Source: CAG-273 sp051891195
GTDB lineage: Bacteria > Bacillota > Clostridia > TANB77 > CAG-508
NCBI GenBank assembly: GCA_051891195.1
Contig: JBJFEZ010000029.1
Location: 1-45,177, forward strand
Length of the DNA stretch: 45,177 nucleotides
Direction of reading: 5' to 3'
In this document: piece after piece, positions 1 through 9,848 of the stretch
Numbering within the stretch: the first letter of the stretch is position 1
Layout of the letters: each line of letters starts with the position of its first letter
Position numbers and translations under genes: made by a program
Notes under the pieces: model-generated
Database searches by the model: none
What the model saw: the letters and a program-made list of their open reading frames with translations, nothing else
What the model was told of the DNA's origin: nothing

Positions 1-1829
1 AAGAAAAAAGAGAAGAAAGAAAAAACAAATACGTTTATGAAAAAGAAAACCAAAATATAACTTTAGAAGAAAAAAGAAAAAGAAGAGGATTAAAAGAAAA
101 AGAAGAGGCAGAGCAATTAGCATCTCAACTTGAAAATCAACTAACTATTAATTTAAATGATGATGACAATAAAAGCAAAAAATATGATCACTCAAATGAT
201 GACTTAAGTATACCTTTCTTTGGAAAAAAGAAAACAGAAGAAGTATCTTCACCTGATGTAATTGATGCTAACTTATTTAAACAAGTTGAAGAACAAAAGG
301 AAGAAAAAACCAAAGAAGTGTTACAATTAGAACACACTATAACAGAAGAAGATGAAAACTACGAATTTCCACCAATCCAATTACTAAGTGAACCTGAAAA
401 GAAAGGAAACAAAGGAAGTAAAAAAGCTGTAACAGATACTGCTACTAAATTACAAAAAACCTTATATAGTTTTGGTGTTTCAGCAAAAGTAGAAAATGTA
501 TCTGTAGGGCCAGCAATTACAAGATATGAACTTAAACCTGCAGAAGGTGTACGTGTTAGTAAAATAGCAAATTTAGCAGATGATATTGCTTTAAACTTAG
601 CAGCTGAAAGCATACGTATTGAAGCTCCAATTCCAGGAAAACAAGCTGTTGGAATTGAAATTCCAAACAAAGACAATGAAACTGTACATTTTAGAGAAAT
701 TATTGAAGATGAAGCCTTTCAAACTCATAAATCTAAACTTGCTTTTGCTCTAGGTAAAAACGTTGCAGGAGAAGCTGTAGTTACAGATATTGCAAAAATG
801 CCACACGTTTTAATAGCAGGTGCAACAGGTTCTGGTAAGAGTGTTTGTATAAACACTTTAATTTCTAGTATAATATATAAAGCAAAACCAAGTGAAGTAA
901 AGCTACTTATGGTAGACCCAAAGGTAGTAGAGCTTTCTGTATATAATGGAATTCCACATTTGTTAATTCCGGTAGTAACAGATCCTAAAAAAGCAGCAGG
1001 AGCATTAGCTTGGGCAGTACAAGAAATGGAAAACCGTTATCAAATTTTTGCTCAAAAAGGTGTTAGAGATATTAAAGGATATAACGAAATATCAAAACAA
1101 GAAGAAACAGGAATATTACCACAAATTGTTATTATTATTGACGAGCTTGCAGACTTAATGATGGTAGCTTCTAAAGATGTTGAAGATTCAATTTGTAGAT
1201 TAGCACAAAAAGCAAGAGCTGCAGGAATGCACTTAGTAATTGCTACACAAAGACCATCTGTTGACGTTATTACAGGAATTATTAAAGCAAATATTCCATC
1301 AAGAATTTCATTTGCAGTATCTTCACAAATAGACTCAAGAACTATTTTAGATATGGTTGGGGCAGAAAAACTATTAGGAAAAGGAGATATGTTATTTTAT
1401 CCAGCAGGGGCTCCAAAACCTACTAGAGTTCAAGGAGCTTTTGTATCAGACAAAGAAGTAGAAAAAATAGTAGACTTTATAAAAGCAAATGGGGAAGTTA
1501 AATATAATGAAGATATTATAGAGCAAATTGAAAAAGCAAATAAAACAGAAAAAGATTTAGAAACAGAACAAGCAGACGATGATGGAACAGATCCATTATT
1601 AATGGAAGCAATAGATACTGTAGTAGAAACCAGACAAGCTTCTACATCATTTATTCAAAGAAGATTTAAAGTTGGATATGCTAGAGCAGGAAGAATTATT
1701 GACCAAATGGAAGAAAGAGGTATTATTTCAGGATATCAAGGAAGCAAACCACGTGAAGTAATTATGCCAAAAGAAAGATGGCAAGAATTAAAAATGGCAA
1801 CAATGGAAAACAATAATCAACAAGAATAA
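1..1829 (+). CDS. ftsK: DNA translocase FtsK/SpoIIIE (5' end outside window)
   Basis: Double-stranded DNA-pumping ATPase that clears chromosomes from the division or sporulation septum. The reading frame is open from base 3, so a start at the internal GTG (318) would be artificial and the gene enters from the left edge. The visible part has a Lys/Glu-rich linker, then the motor: Walker A GATGSGKS near bases 819-845, Walker B IIIIDELADLMM, and the family block ATQRPSVDVITGIIKANIPS. The C-terminal gamma winged helix (RRFKVGYARAGRIIDQME) recognises KOPS/SRS-type sites. The N-terminal membrane domain is not in the window, so FtsK and SpoIIIE cannot be told apart. An unrecognised coiled-coil gene starts 31 bp downstream. 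Confidence 0.96.
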   Translation, partial: EKREERKNKYVYEKENQNITLEEKRKRRGLKEKEEAEQLASQLENQLTINLNDDDNKSKKYDHSNDDLSIPFFGKKKTEEVSSPDVIDANLFKQVEEQKEEKTKEVLQLEHTITEEDENYEFPPIQLLSEPEKKGNKGSKKAVTDTATKLQKTLYSFGVSAKVENVSVGPAITRYELKPAEGVRVSKIANLADDIALNLAAESIRIEAPIPGKQAVGIEIPNKDNETVHFREIIEDEAFQTHKSKLAFALGKNVAGEAVVTDIAKMPHVLIAGATGSGKSVCINTLISSIIYKAKPSEVKLLMVDPKVVELSVYNGIPHLLIPVVTDPKKAAGALAWAVQEMENRYQIFAQKGVRDIKGYNEISKQEETGILPQIVIIIDELADLMMVASKDVEDSICRLAQKARAAGMHLVIATQRPSVDVITGIIKANIPSRISFAVSSQIDSRTILDMVGAEKLLGKGDMLFYPAGAPKPTRVQGAFVSDKEVEKIVDFIKANGEVKYNEDIIEQIEKANKTEKDLETEQADDDGTDPLLMEAIDTVVETRQASTSFIQRRFKVGYARAGRIIDQMEERGIISGYQGSKPREVIMPKERWQELKMATMENNNQQE

Positions 1830-1860
1830 TCCATAAAATAACCAATGAAAAGGGATTGCA

Positions 1861-3426
1861 ATGGAAAAAAAGACAGAAAAACTACTTAAAAAAATTCATA
1901 TAAAGGATTATACAAATGCATTAGAGAAGGTTTTAGAAAAAAAAGAATTTTCAACAGATACTAAAAACCTTCTTTTAAGCATGTTCTATAAAATAGAAAA
2001 TTCATACAAAGATTATTCAAAAACAAAAATAGAAGTATATGAAAAAGGAACTTTTTTAGATAAACTACTTTATATTATTGAAGTAAAATGTAATCAAATT
2101 ATAGTTGCAAAATTAAATTCAGAAGAAGCTAAAATATTAGAAAAAGAAAAAAAGGATTTTATAATAAATAAAGAAGAAGGAAAAATTATATTAATAGGAA
2201 ATGAAGTAATTTTATTAAATTGCATTTTACTAATAGCACAAGAGGATATATGTGTAACAGAAGAAGAAACACTTTTACAAAAATCTATAACTTATTTATT
2301 AAATGCAGGAACAAAAATGAATGAAGTAGAAGTAATTAGAGACTTTAATGGATGGTCTTGGGATGTATCTACAAAATCAATAGAGAACATAAAAATTAAT
2401 TTGATTTTTCAAACTCTTTTATATTTATTAGGATATGAATTTATAAATAATTGGATAGAAAATAATAGTCAGCTAGCAGATTACTTAATGTTAACATATG
2501 AAAAATTAAAAGATAGCTTTGGAGAAGAAAGAGCTAAATCTATTACTACATTATTTTTGAAACTAATAGTAGAAAGCATAATAAAACAAGATAAAGAACA
2601 AAAAGAAGAATGGAAAAAAGTAAAAGAAAAAGTAAATAAAGAATATGAAAAAATAAATAATAAGAAGCAATATTTAGATGAAATAACACAAAAGAAAAAA
2701 GAACTTACTCAAAAAATAAAAGAAATAGATAAAATTATAAATAATAAAACAACTCTGCAACAAGAATATGCAAAAAGAAATGAAAACTTGCCAAACAAAG
2801 AAAAAATATTTAGTACAAGACAACTTGTAAACAAATTAGAAATTGAAAGACAAGAATATATTAATAAAATAAAAATATATAATAATTTAATTGATCCTAA
2901 TGGATATATTAATATAAAAGAAAAAATTAATACACAATATGAATTTTTAAATGATATAAATTTTAAAGAAGCAGAAAGTAATAAAAAAATTATAGAACTA
3001 TGCTTGGCATTTTTATCTTGCTTTCAAATAAACATTTCAAAAGCTACAACCAAACAACAAATTATTGAATATATATATAAACTAAGATATTATTGTTTTT
3101 TAACATTTAATGAACAAGGAACTATATTAAAGAATGTTCCAGAATTAAAAGAAGAATTTGAAAAAACAATTCAATTATTACTTAAAAAATCAAAAAGTTT
3201 AGGAGTTATAGATGAAGTAACAGAAGACGAAGAAGTAAATTATGATATAATTAGCAAAATTTTTGAAAGCAAAATGATTGATTTGAATAATATGGTAATT
3301 GAAACCAAAGTTGAAGATAAAAAACTATTTGCAGATTATTATGATGGAAATATATTAGAAACAACATACGAAATTTATAGCAAAAAAACCGTAAAACTAA
3401 AAAAGAAAACAAAATTGTTTATTTAA
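1861..3426 (+). CDS. Conserved-looking coiled-coil protein of unknown function
   Basis: I do not recognise this 521-residue protein. It has no signal peptide or membrane segment. An alpha-helical N-terminal half is followed by a Lys/Glu-rich coiled coil at about residues 240-345, then another helical block with a short basic tail. It starts at an ATG behind AAAGGG, 31 bp after ftsK and 16 bp before the beta-CASP gene, so it is probably cotranscribed with both. Base composition and codon use resemble its neighbours. The length and context could suit a cytoplasmic structural or scaffold protein, but nothing in the sequence identifies a reaction. Confidence 0.8.
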   Translation: MEKKTEKLLKKIHIKDYTNALEKVLEKKEFSTDTKNLLLSMFYKIENSYKDYSKTKIEVYEKGTFLDKLLYIIEVKCNQIIVAKLNSEEAKILEKEKKDFIINKEEGKIILIGNEVILLNCILLIAQEDICVTEEETLLQKSITYLLNAGTKMNEVEVIRDFNGWSWDVSTKSIENIKINLIFQTLLYLLGYEFINNWIENNSQLADYLMLTYEKLKDSFGEERAKSITTLFLKLIVESIIKQDKEQKEEWKKVKEKVNKEYEKINNKKQYLDEITQKKKELTQKIKEIDKIINNKTTLQQEYAKRNENLPNKEKIFSTRQLVNKLEIERQEYINKIKIYNNLIDPNGYINIKEKINTQYEFLNDINFKEAESNKKIIELCLAFLSCFQINISKATTKQQIIEYIYKLRYYCFLTFNEQGTILKNVPELKEEFEKTIQLLLKKSKSLGVIDEVTEDEEVNYDIISKIFESKMIDLNNMVIETKVEDKKLFADYYDGNILETTYEIYSKKTVKLKKKTKLFI

Positions 3427-3442
3427 AAGTGAGGTAGAAAAT

Positions 3443-5092
3443 ATGAAAATTACATTTTTAGGGGCAACAAGAATGGTAACAGGTTCCAACTTTTTAGTAG
3501 AAGGAGCAGGAAAAAAGTTTTTAATAGACTGTGGTATGTATCAAGGAGGAGACAGAGATGAAATGCAAAACCACGAGCCGTTTGCATTTGATGTTCAAGA
3601 TATAGACTTTGTACTATTAACACACGCGCATATTGACCATTCAGGTAGAATACCAAAACTATATACAGAAGGATACAGAAATCCAGTTATAACAACAAAA
3701 GCAACAAGAGATTTATGCTCAATTATGCTTCCAGATAGTGGACATATTCAAGAACAAGAAATTGAGTGGAGAAATAGAAAAAGAATGAGAGAAGGAAAAG
3801 AAGCACTTCCTCCACTATATACAGCGCAAGATGCTATAGATACAATGGAAATATTTCAAGCAGTTAATTATGATGAAATTGTAGAAATATCACCAGACAT
3901 TTATGTTCGTTTTAATGATGCAGGACATATGCTTGGCTCTGCAATTATTGAAGTATGGGTAAAGGAAAATGGAAAAGAAACTAAAGCTGTTTTTACAGGA
4001 GATTTAGGTAACAATGACATTCCGCTACTTTCTTCACCAACAATGATAGAAAATGCAGATTATTTAATTATGGAATCAACATATGGTGGAAGACTACATA
4101 TGAGAAATGATGATAAAGCAAAAATGTTTTTAGATGTTGTTTCAGAAACATTAGACAAAGGCGGAACTGTTGTAATACCTTCATTTGCAGTAGGTAGAAC
4201 ACAAGAAATTCTATATGAATTAAACAATTTGAAAGATGCAAATGACAGCGAAGAATTTAGAAAAAAATATCAAACTTTAATGAATGTACCTGTATATGTA
4301 GATAGTCCTTTAGCTATTTCAGCAACAGAAATATTTAGAGAAAATGCAAACTTGTTTGATGAAGAAACTCAAGAACTTATTAAAAGAGGGGATAATCCAC
4401 TAGAATTTGCAGGGTTGCAATTTACAAGAACAGCAGATGAATCAAAAGCTTTAAATGAAAAAAATGAACCTTCAATTATTATTTCAGCAAGTGGTATGTG
4501 TGAAGTTGGTAGAATTAAACATCACTTGAAACATCACTTATGGGATCCAAATAGTACAATTTTATTTGTAGGATATCAAGCACCTGGAACATTAGGAAGA
4601 AGAATTGTTGATGGAGAAAAAAACGTAAAGATATTTGGAGAAGAAATAGCAGTAAACGCAAGAATAGAATATATTGAAGGATATTCTGGCCACGCAGACC
4701 AAGAATGGTTGTTAAACTTTATTTATTCTTTTATAACAAAACCAAAACACATATTTTTAGTACACGGAGAGCCCACAGGACAAGAAATACTAAAAAATAA
4801 AATCATAGATGAAGTAGGACTAGGTGTTACTATACCAGAATATGGTCAAACTTACACACTAGACGAAAACTTAACTATGGAGCAAACTATACAGCCTATT
4901 GCTAAAAACACATTGGAAAAGAGAGACATAATATACAAAATTAAAGTACTAAAAGAAGAATTAAATGATATGGAAACAATTATAAAAGAAGAATACTTAG
5001 GCAAAGACAGTAAAAATGAAGAGATTAGTTTGCTTAAACTACGTTTAAATCAAATAGAAGAGCAAATTGTAAGAATTGTAGAAAAAAATTAA
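3443..5092 (+). CDS. Metallo-beta-lactamase/beta-CASP RNase-like hydrolase
   Basis: Two-metal hydrolase of the CPSF73/RNase J superfamily, likely acting on RNA in the cytoplasm. Visible motifs in order are the metal site HAHIDH (H61, H63, D65, H66), GHMLGS, GDLGN, MESTYGG, the beta-CASP signature SFAVGRTQE, SASGMCEVGRIKHHLKHH, and the C-terminal RMMBL motif SGHADQ with a final HGE. The length (549 aa) fits the bacterial YSH1-like group, with a helical extension of about 60 residues at the C-terminus. The ATG has a GAGG site 7 bp upstream. The family assignment is firm; the substrate (RNA versus another phosphodiester) is inferred. Confidence 0.9.
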   Translation: MKITFLGATRMVTGSNFLVEGAGKKFLIDCGMYQGGDRDEMQNHEPFAFDVQDIDFVLLTHAHIDHSGRIPKLYTEGYRNPVITTKATRDLCSIMLPDSGHIQEQEIEWRNRKRMREGKEALPPLYTAQDAIDTMEIFQAVNYDEIVEISPDIYVRFNDAGHMLGSAIIEVWVKENGKETKAVFTGDLGNNDIPLLSSPTMIENADYLIMESTYGGRLHMRNDDKAKMFLDVVSETLDKGGTVVIPSFAVGRTQEILYELNNLKDANDSEEFRKKYQTLMNVPVYVDSPLAISATEIFRENANLFDEETQELIKRGDNPLEFAGLQFTRTADESKALNEKNEPSIIISASGMCEVGRIKHHLKHHLWDPNSTILFVGYQAPGTLGRRIVDGEKNVKIFGEEIAVNARIEYIEGYSGHADQEWLLNFIYSFITKPKHIFLVHGEPTGQEILKNKIIDEVGLGVTIPEYGQTYTLDENLTMEQTIQPIAKNTLEKRDIIYKIKVLKEELNDMETIIKEEYLGKDSKNEEISLLKLRLNQIEEQIVRIVEKN

Positions 5093-5107
5093 AGAGGTAA
5101 AAGACAA

Positions 5108-7046
5108 ATGAAAAACAAATATAATAATGATGCCATAATTGGAGGAAAAAACATAACTGCAAGTTATACTCAAAAAGGAGAACTTTTAAGAGTTATGTAT
5201 CCACATCCTGACTTTAAAAGTTGGATAGATGAGTTTAAAACAGGTGTAAAAATTAATGATTCTGGAATTATATATTTACACGAAGACATTAATAATCAGT
5301 ATAATCAATATTATACAGAAGATACTAATATTTTGAATACTGAAGTAATTAATACATATTTTAATTTAAAAATAAAACAAACAGATTTTGCTTTAATAAA
5401 AAAAGATGTTTTGGTAAAAAAATACGAATTTGAAAATAATAATAGCATTGACTTAGATATTAATTTTTTAATACATATAAAATTATTATCAGACTATAAC
5501 AATATGGTAGGAAGCAAAATAAAAGATAATACTTTAATACAATATTGTCATGACTATACAATGTATACATTTTCAAATACTCCACTTTTAAGCTATCAAC
5601 TAAATGATACTAAAGAGAATATATCAAGTGGAATAATTTCAGACAAAGACTATATAGGAATGTCTTCAGATTCTAGCATTAGCTATGATATTGGAAATTT
5701 AAAACCAGGAGATAAAAAAGAATTAGTAGTATATTTATATTTTAAAAACAATCAAGAAAGTGTAACAGAAGAAAATTTAAACAAAGAACTAACAGAAATA
5801 AAAAAACTAGATATAAAAAGAGAAGAACAAAATATAGAAAAATACTGGAAAAAATATGTTAAAGAACATTTAAATATTGAATTAAAACCAGAAACAAACA
5901 CACTAAATACAAAATTTAACCAAATATATAAAAGAAGCATTTTGCTATTTCCTTTATTATTAAATCAAGAAACTGGTGGAATATCTGCAGCAGTAGAAGT
6001 AGACGAAGCAATGTCTAAATGTGGTAGATATAGCTACTGCTGGCCTAGAGATGCAGTTTTTATAACTAAAGCATTAGACAATATAAAAATGACAAAAGAA
6101 ACTGAGAAATTCTATAAAGTATTTTGTAAAGATACACAAAGTAAAAATGGAATGTGGGAACAAAGATTTTATACAGATAAAAGACTAGCACCTTGTTGGG
6201 GATACCAAATTGATGAAACTGCAAGTGTAATATATGGATTATATGAACATTACAAGGTGGTAAAAGATATTAAATTTTTAAAAGATACATACAAAATGTG
6301 TGAAAAAGCAGCTAAATTTTTATGCACTTATATGGACAACATATTAGGTACAAAAGATGAATCAGACATAGTAAAAAATGAAATTGAAGCCGCATATCAC
6401 ACAGAAAATAGAAATAAACTTCCAGCAAGCTATGATTTATGGGAAGAAAGTGAAGGAATACACTTATATTCACTTGCTTGTATTTATGCTGCTTTTCAAT
6501 CTGTAATAGAAATACATAACATACTAAAACCAGAATATGAAACAAACAATAGATTAAAAGTAGAAGCTATGAATAAGTTAGAAACTACTATTAAAAAACA
6601 ACAACAAGAAATAAAAAAATATATATTAGAAAATTTATACAATGAAAAGACAAAAACATTTACAAGAAACTTAAAAGATGAAAAAACAGACATAAGCCTT
6701 CTTGGACTTGTAACTCCTTTTAAAATATTTTCTCCAAAAGAAAAAAAGGTACAAAACACAATAGAAAAAATAAATATGACATTAAGAACATACACAGGCG
6801 GATATTTGAGATATGAAGGAGACAATTACTGTGGAGGAAAAAATCCTTGGACAATTTCAACATTGTGGATGGCAATGTATTATAAACAAGCAGGAGAAAA
6901 CAAAAAAGCAAATGAATGCTTAGAATTTGTGATAAAAACAGCAAACAAGCACGGACTCATAGCAGAACAAGTGGACAACCAAACAATGCGGACCAGCTTG
7001 GGTAAATGGTTTGGCTTGGGCACACGCAATGTTTTTGTCGCTTTAA
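5108..7046 (+). CDS. GH15 glucoamylase-like glycosidase, completed by a +1 shift at CGG
   Basis: Inverting exo-glucosidase of family GH15 acting on maltodextrin or isomaltose-type substrates; no signal peptide, so cytoplasmic. An N-terminal beta-sandwich (about 1-260) precedes the (alpha/alpha)6 barrel, with YCWPRDAVF near residue 312, the catalytic-acid motif DLWEESEG near 445 and the catalytic-base motif GLIAEQVDN near 619. In the starting frame the sequence becomes nonsense after codon 627 (TSLGKWFGLG). Moving +1 at the in-frame CGG codon (6989) restores the family ending PAWVNGLAWAHAMF and stops at TAA 7044-7046, giving 645 residues. Staying in the first frame runs on to 7285 through a transposase remnant. 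The last few residues (LSL) are probably altered by that remnant. Confidence 0.85.
6989..6992 (+). other. Candidate +1 recoding site (CGGA) in the GH15 gene
   Basis: Zero-frame codons are ATG CGG ACC. Skipping the C gives ATG GGA CCA GCT TGG (M-G-P-A-W), which restores the GH15 C-terminal motif. This is codon 628 of the gene and the only in-frame CGG in it. The frame change is visible in the sequence; that it happens on the ribosome is inferred. Confidence 0.6.
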
Positions 7047-7285
7047 AAAATTTTTATACTGATGAAGAAGCAATAAAAATTATAAAGCAAATATTACGAG
7101 AAGAAAATCTGATGTTGATACAAAGATATAATAAAAAAATCCAGAAGGAAAAAATAGAAAAAATATTAGAAGTTAATGGGATTACTGCGACTCAAATCGC
7201 TAGAATATTGGGACTTAATAGAAGAACGGTTCAAAGATATAAGAAAGAGAAGATGTGTCCCAAAAACGACAAACTGTCGCTTTAA
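7047..7285 (+). pseudogene. 3' remnant of a RAYT/IS200-like (Y1) transposase
   Basis: This stretch is open in one frame and encodes YTDEEAIKIIKQIL, then ITATQIARILGLNRRTVQRY. That layout (a short DEEA helix, a basic linker and a C-terminal helix-turn-helix) is what I recognise at the C-terminus of clostridial REP-associated tyrosine transposases. The catalytic HUH domain and Tyr are absent, so it is a dead fragment. It reads in the same frame as unshifted GH15, so gene callers fuse the two. TGTCGCTTTAA occurs exactly at both edges (7036-7046 and 7275-7285). The family call rests on pattern recognition and was not searched. Confidence 0.6.
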
Positions 7286-7307
7286 GAAACGTCCCTAAAA
7301 CGACAAA
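7257..7307 (+). repeat. REP-like repeat pair at the transposase remnant
   Basis: Two copies of a 17-bp unit, GTCCCAAAAACGACAAA (7257-7273) and GTCCCTAAAACGACAAA (7291-7307), differ at one base and lie 34 bp apart. Between them CGACA-AAC-TGTCG (7267-7279) forms a small hairpin. A related inverted half, TTTTTGTCGCTTTAA, lies at 7032-7046. This arrangement suits the REP or terminal palindromes mobilised by RAYT transposases. It ends just upstream of the radA ribosome binding site. Confidence 0.6.
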
Positions 7308-7319
7308 AAGGAGAGAATA

Positions 7320-8681
7320 ATGGCTAAAACAAAAACAGTATTTGTATGTAGCAGCTGCGGATATGAATCACCGAAGTGGCTAGGAAAATGTCCGGGATGT
7401 AATGAATGGAATAGTTTTTATGAGGAAAAACTAGTAAAAGATACAAATGGATTAACAGATAAAAAAAGTAAAATTATAACTCCTAAACTGTTAAAAGAAG
7501 TAGTTGGAAAAGATGCAGTACGCACACATACAGGTATAGGGGAATTAGATAGAGTACTAGGTGGAGGATTAGTAAAAGGTTCACTTGTACTAGTGGGGGG
7601 AGAACCAGGAATAGGAAAATCTACTCTAATATTGCAACTTTGCAATAAAATGCAAGGGGAAGGAAAAGTTTTATATGTTTCGGGAGAAGAATCTGCAGAA
7701 CAAATAAAACTAAGAGCAGATAGGCTAGGAATCAATAATGATGATATTTTATTTTTAGGAGAAACTGATATAGAAATTATTGAAAATTCTATTTTAGAAA
7801 TAAAACCTAAACTTGTAATTATTGATTCTATACAAACAATGTATTCAGACGAAATATCTTCTGCAGCAGGAACCGTGAGTCAGGTTCGTGAAATTACAGC
7901 TAGAATTATGCGTGTATGTAAAAGTAATGAAATTACTACTATAATAATTGGACATGTTACAAAGGAAGGGAATATAGCAGGACCTAGAGTATTAGAACAT
8001 ATGGTAGATACTGTTTTATACTTGGAGGGAGAAAGATATTTTTCATATAGAATTTTACGTGGAGTAAAAAACCGTTTTGGCTCTACCAATGAAATTGGTA
8101 TGTTTGAAATGCAAAGTGAAGGTATGGTGGAAATTACAAACCCATCTTCTGTACTTATTTCAGAAAGAGAAGACAACCCTTCTGGATCAGTTATAGTAGC
8201 AAGTATGGAGGGAACGAGGCCACTTCTTATAGAACTTCAAGCATTGACTAGTCCAACAGTTTTCGGCTTGCCAAGAAGAGCTGCAAATGGTTTTGATTAT
8301 AATAGACTTACTTTATTAGTTGCAGTTTTAGAAAAAAAAGCAGGATTGGCACTGGGGTCACAAGACATTTATTTAAATGTGGTAAGTGGAATTAAAATAA
8401 ACGAACCAGCAGTAGATTTAGGAATTATTCTGGTTTGTGCTTCAAGTTTTAAAAACATAAGTATTGATAAAAGAACTGTTATAATTGGAGAAGTTGGTTT
8501 AACAGGAGAAGTTAGAGCGGTTAATCTGATTGAAAAAAGATTAAAAGAAGCGGAAAAATTAGGATTTAAAACTTGTATTATACCAGAAAGTAATAAAAAA
8601 CTATTGAAAGAAAGCTATAAATTAGATATAATAGGGGTTAGAAATGTTAATGATGCGATGAAAGCAGTTGGACTTAAATAA
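7320..8681 (+). CDS. radA: DNA repair protein RadA (Sms)
   Basis: RecA-like ATPase and branch-migration helicase of homologous recombination. The N-terminal C4 zinc finger (C10, C13, C24, C27), Walker A GGEPGIGKST (K100), the RadA-specific KNRFG motif (about 250-254) and the C-terminal Lon-protease-like domain are all present. The length of 453 residues is normal. ATG follows AAAGGAG. It sits directly downstream of the REP-like repeats and 66 bp before disA. radA-disA adjacency is a classic Firmicutes arrangement that couples recombination repair with c-di-AMP checkpoint signalling. Confidence 0.97.
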   Translation: MAKTKTVFVCSSCGYESPKWLGKCPGCNEWNSFYEEKLVKDTNGLTDKKSKIITPKLLKEVVGKDAVRTHTGIGELDRVLGGGLVKGSLVLVGGEPGIGKSTLILQLCNKMQGEGKVLYVSGEESAEQIKLRADRLGINNDDILFLGETDIEIIENSILEIKPKLVIIDSIQTMYSDEISSAAGTVSQVREITARIMRVCKSNEITTIIIGHVTKEGNIAGPRVLEHMVDTVLYLEGERYFSYRILRGVKNRFGSTNEIGMFEMQSEGMVEITNPSSVLISEREDNPSGSVIVASMEGTRPLLIELQALTSPTVFGLPRRAANGFDYNRLTLLVAVLEKKAGLALGSQDIYLNVVSGIKINEPAVDLGIILVCASSFKNISIDKRTVIIGEVGLTGEVRAVNLIEKRLKEAEKLGFKTCIIPESNKKLLKESYKLDIIGVRNVNDAMKAVGLK

Positions 8682-8747
8682 TTTATGGGTATCATTAAAA
8701 ATTAATTCTTTTTAAAAATAATAACATTTGAAGGGAATGATAAGACT

Positions 8748-9827
8748 ATGTCTTTAAAAAAGGAAGATGCAGTTATTACAGAGGTATTAAAATTAATTGC
8801 ACCTGGTACACCTATTCGTGATGGACTAGAAAATATTTTAAAAGCAAAGACTGGTGCCTTAATAGTAATAGGAGACTCTAAAGAAGTATTAGATTTAGTT
8901 GATGGCGGCTTTGAATTAAATGTGGATTATAGTTCATCTAGACTATATGAACTTGCTAAAATGGATGGTGCTATTGTGCTTAGTAGCGATTTGAAAAAAA
9001 TTCTTTATGCCAATACACAAATAATACCTTCTTCTAGTATTATTACTACTGAGACTGGTACAAGACATCGTACAGCAGAACGTACAGCTAAACAAACAGG
9101 AGCTTTAGTAATAAGTATTTCTCAAAGAAGAGGAGTAATTACTATATTTAAAGGTAATAATAGATATGTTTTAGAAGATACTGCAAAGGTGATTTCAAAA
9201 GCAAATCAAGCCTTACAAACTGTTGAAAAATACAAAAAGGTATTTGACAATAAATTAAGTCTGTTAAATGAATATGAATTTAATGATATTGTAACATTAG
9301 AAAATGTTATAAATGCAATTCAAAGAGCAGAAATGGTAATGAAAATAGTAGAAGAAGTTCAAAGGTCAATATACGAACTAGGAGAAGAAGGAAGACTTCT
9401 TGAAATGCAGTTAGAAGAATTAATAGGTGACTTGGAAAAAGAAGAATTGCTAATTATTAAAGACTATATTGCGCCAGGTAAAAAAAGAACAGCAGAAAAA
9501 GTATTAGAAGAAATAAAAATGTTAAATTATGAAGGTCTAATGATTAATGAAAGATTAGCAGAAGCATTAGGATATGAAGATTTTGATAATTACGATGAAG
9601 TAGCAGTATATACTAGAGGATATAGAGTATTAAATAAAATTCCTAGAATGCCAAGCAACATAGTTGATAATTTAGTAAAATCATTCAAATCCTTCCAACA
9701 TATTTTAGACGCAGACTTACAACAATTAGATGATGTAGATGGCATTGGAGAAGTTAGAGCTAGAACAATTAGAAGCTCACTAAAACGTATGCAAGAACAA
9801 TTTGTATTTGATAATTTAATATTATAA
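8748..9827 (+). CDS. disA: DNA integrity scanning diadenylate cyclase DisA
   Basis: Makes c-di-AMP from two ATP and scans DNA for branched structures. The N-terminal DAC domain carries DGA (D73-A75) and the GTRHR-type motif (G104-R108). A helical spine of about residues 150-290 leads to a C-terminal helix-hairpin-helix (DDVDGIGEVRARTI). The 359-residue length is canonical. A GAAGGGA site precedes the ATG. RadA is known in Bacillus to interact with DisA and inhibit it, which suits the gene order. A second cyclase, CdaA, is encoded about 1 kb downstream. Confidence 0.97.
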   Translation: MSLKKEDAVITEVLKLIAPGTPIRDGLENILKAKTGALIVIGDSKEVLDLVDGGFELNVDYSSSRLYELAKMDGAIVLSSDLKKILYANTQIIPSSSIITTETGTRHRTAERTAKQTGALVISISQRRGVITIFKGNNRYVLEDTAKVISKANQALQTVEKYKKVFDNKLSLLNEYEFNDIVTLENVINAIQRAEMVMKIVEEVQRSIYELGEEGRLLEMQLEELIGDLEKEELLIIKDYIAPGKKRTAEKVLEEIKMLNYEGLMINERLAEALGYEDFDNYDEVAVYTRGYRVLNKIPRMPSNIVDNLVKSFKSFQHILDADLQQLDDVDGIGEVRARTIRSSLKRMQEQFVFDNLIL

Positions 9828-9848
9828 TTTAAAAAGGAGAAATGAAAA

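Noticed and set aside
318..1829. FtsK starting at the GTG at 318
   Set aside because: The same frame is open to the left edge and encodes a plausible linker; the gene is cut by the window.
7047..7285. A GH15 enzyme with a genuine C-terminal helix-turn-helix regulatory domain
   Set aside because: The HTH is in the wrong frame relative to the restored GH15 ending, is bounded by an 11-bp direct repeat and is followed by REP-like units; a transposon remnant explains it better.
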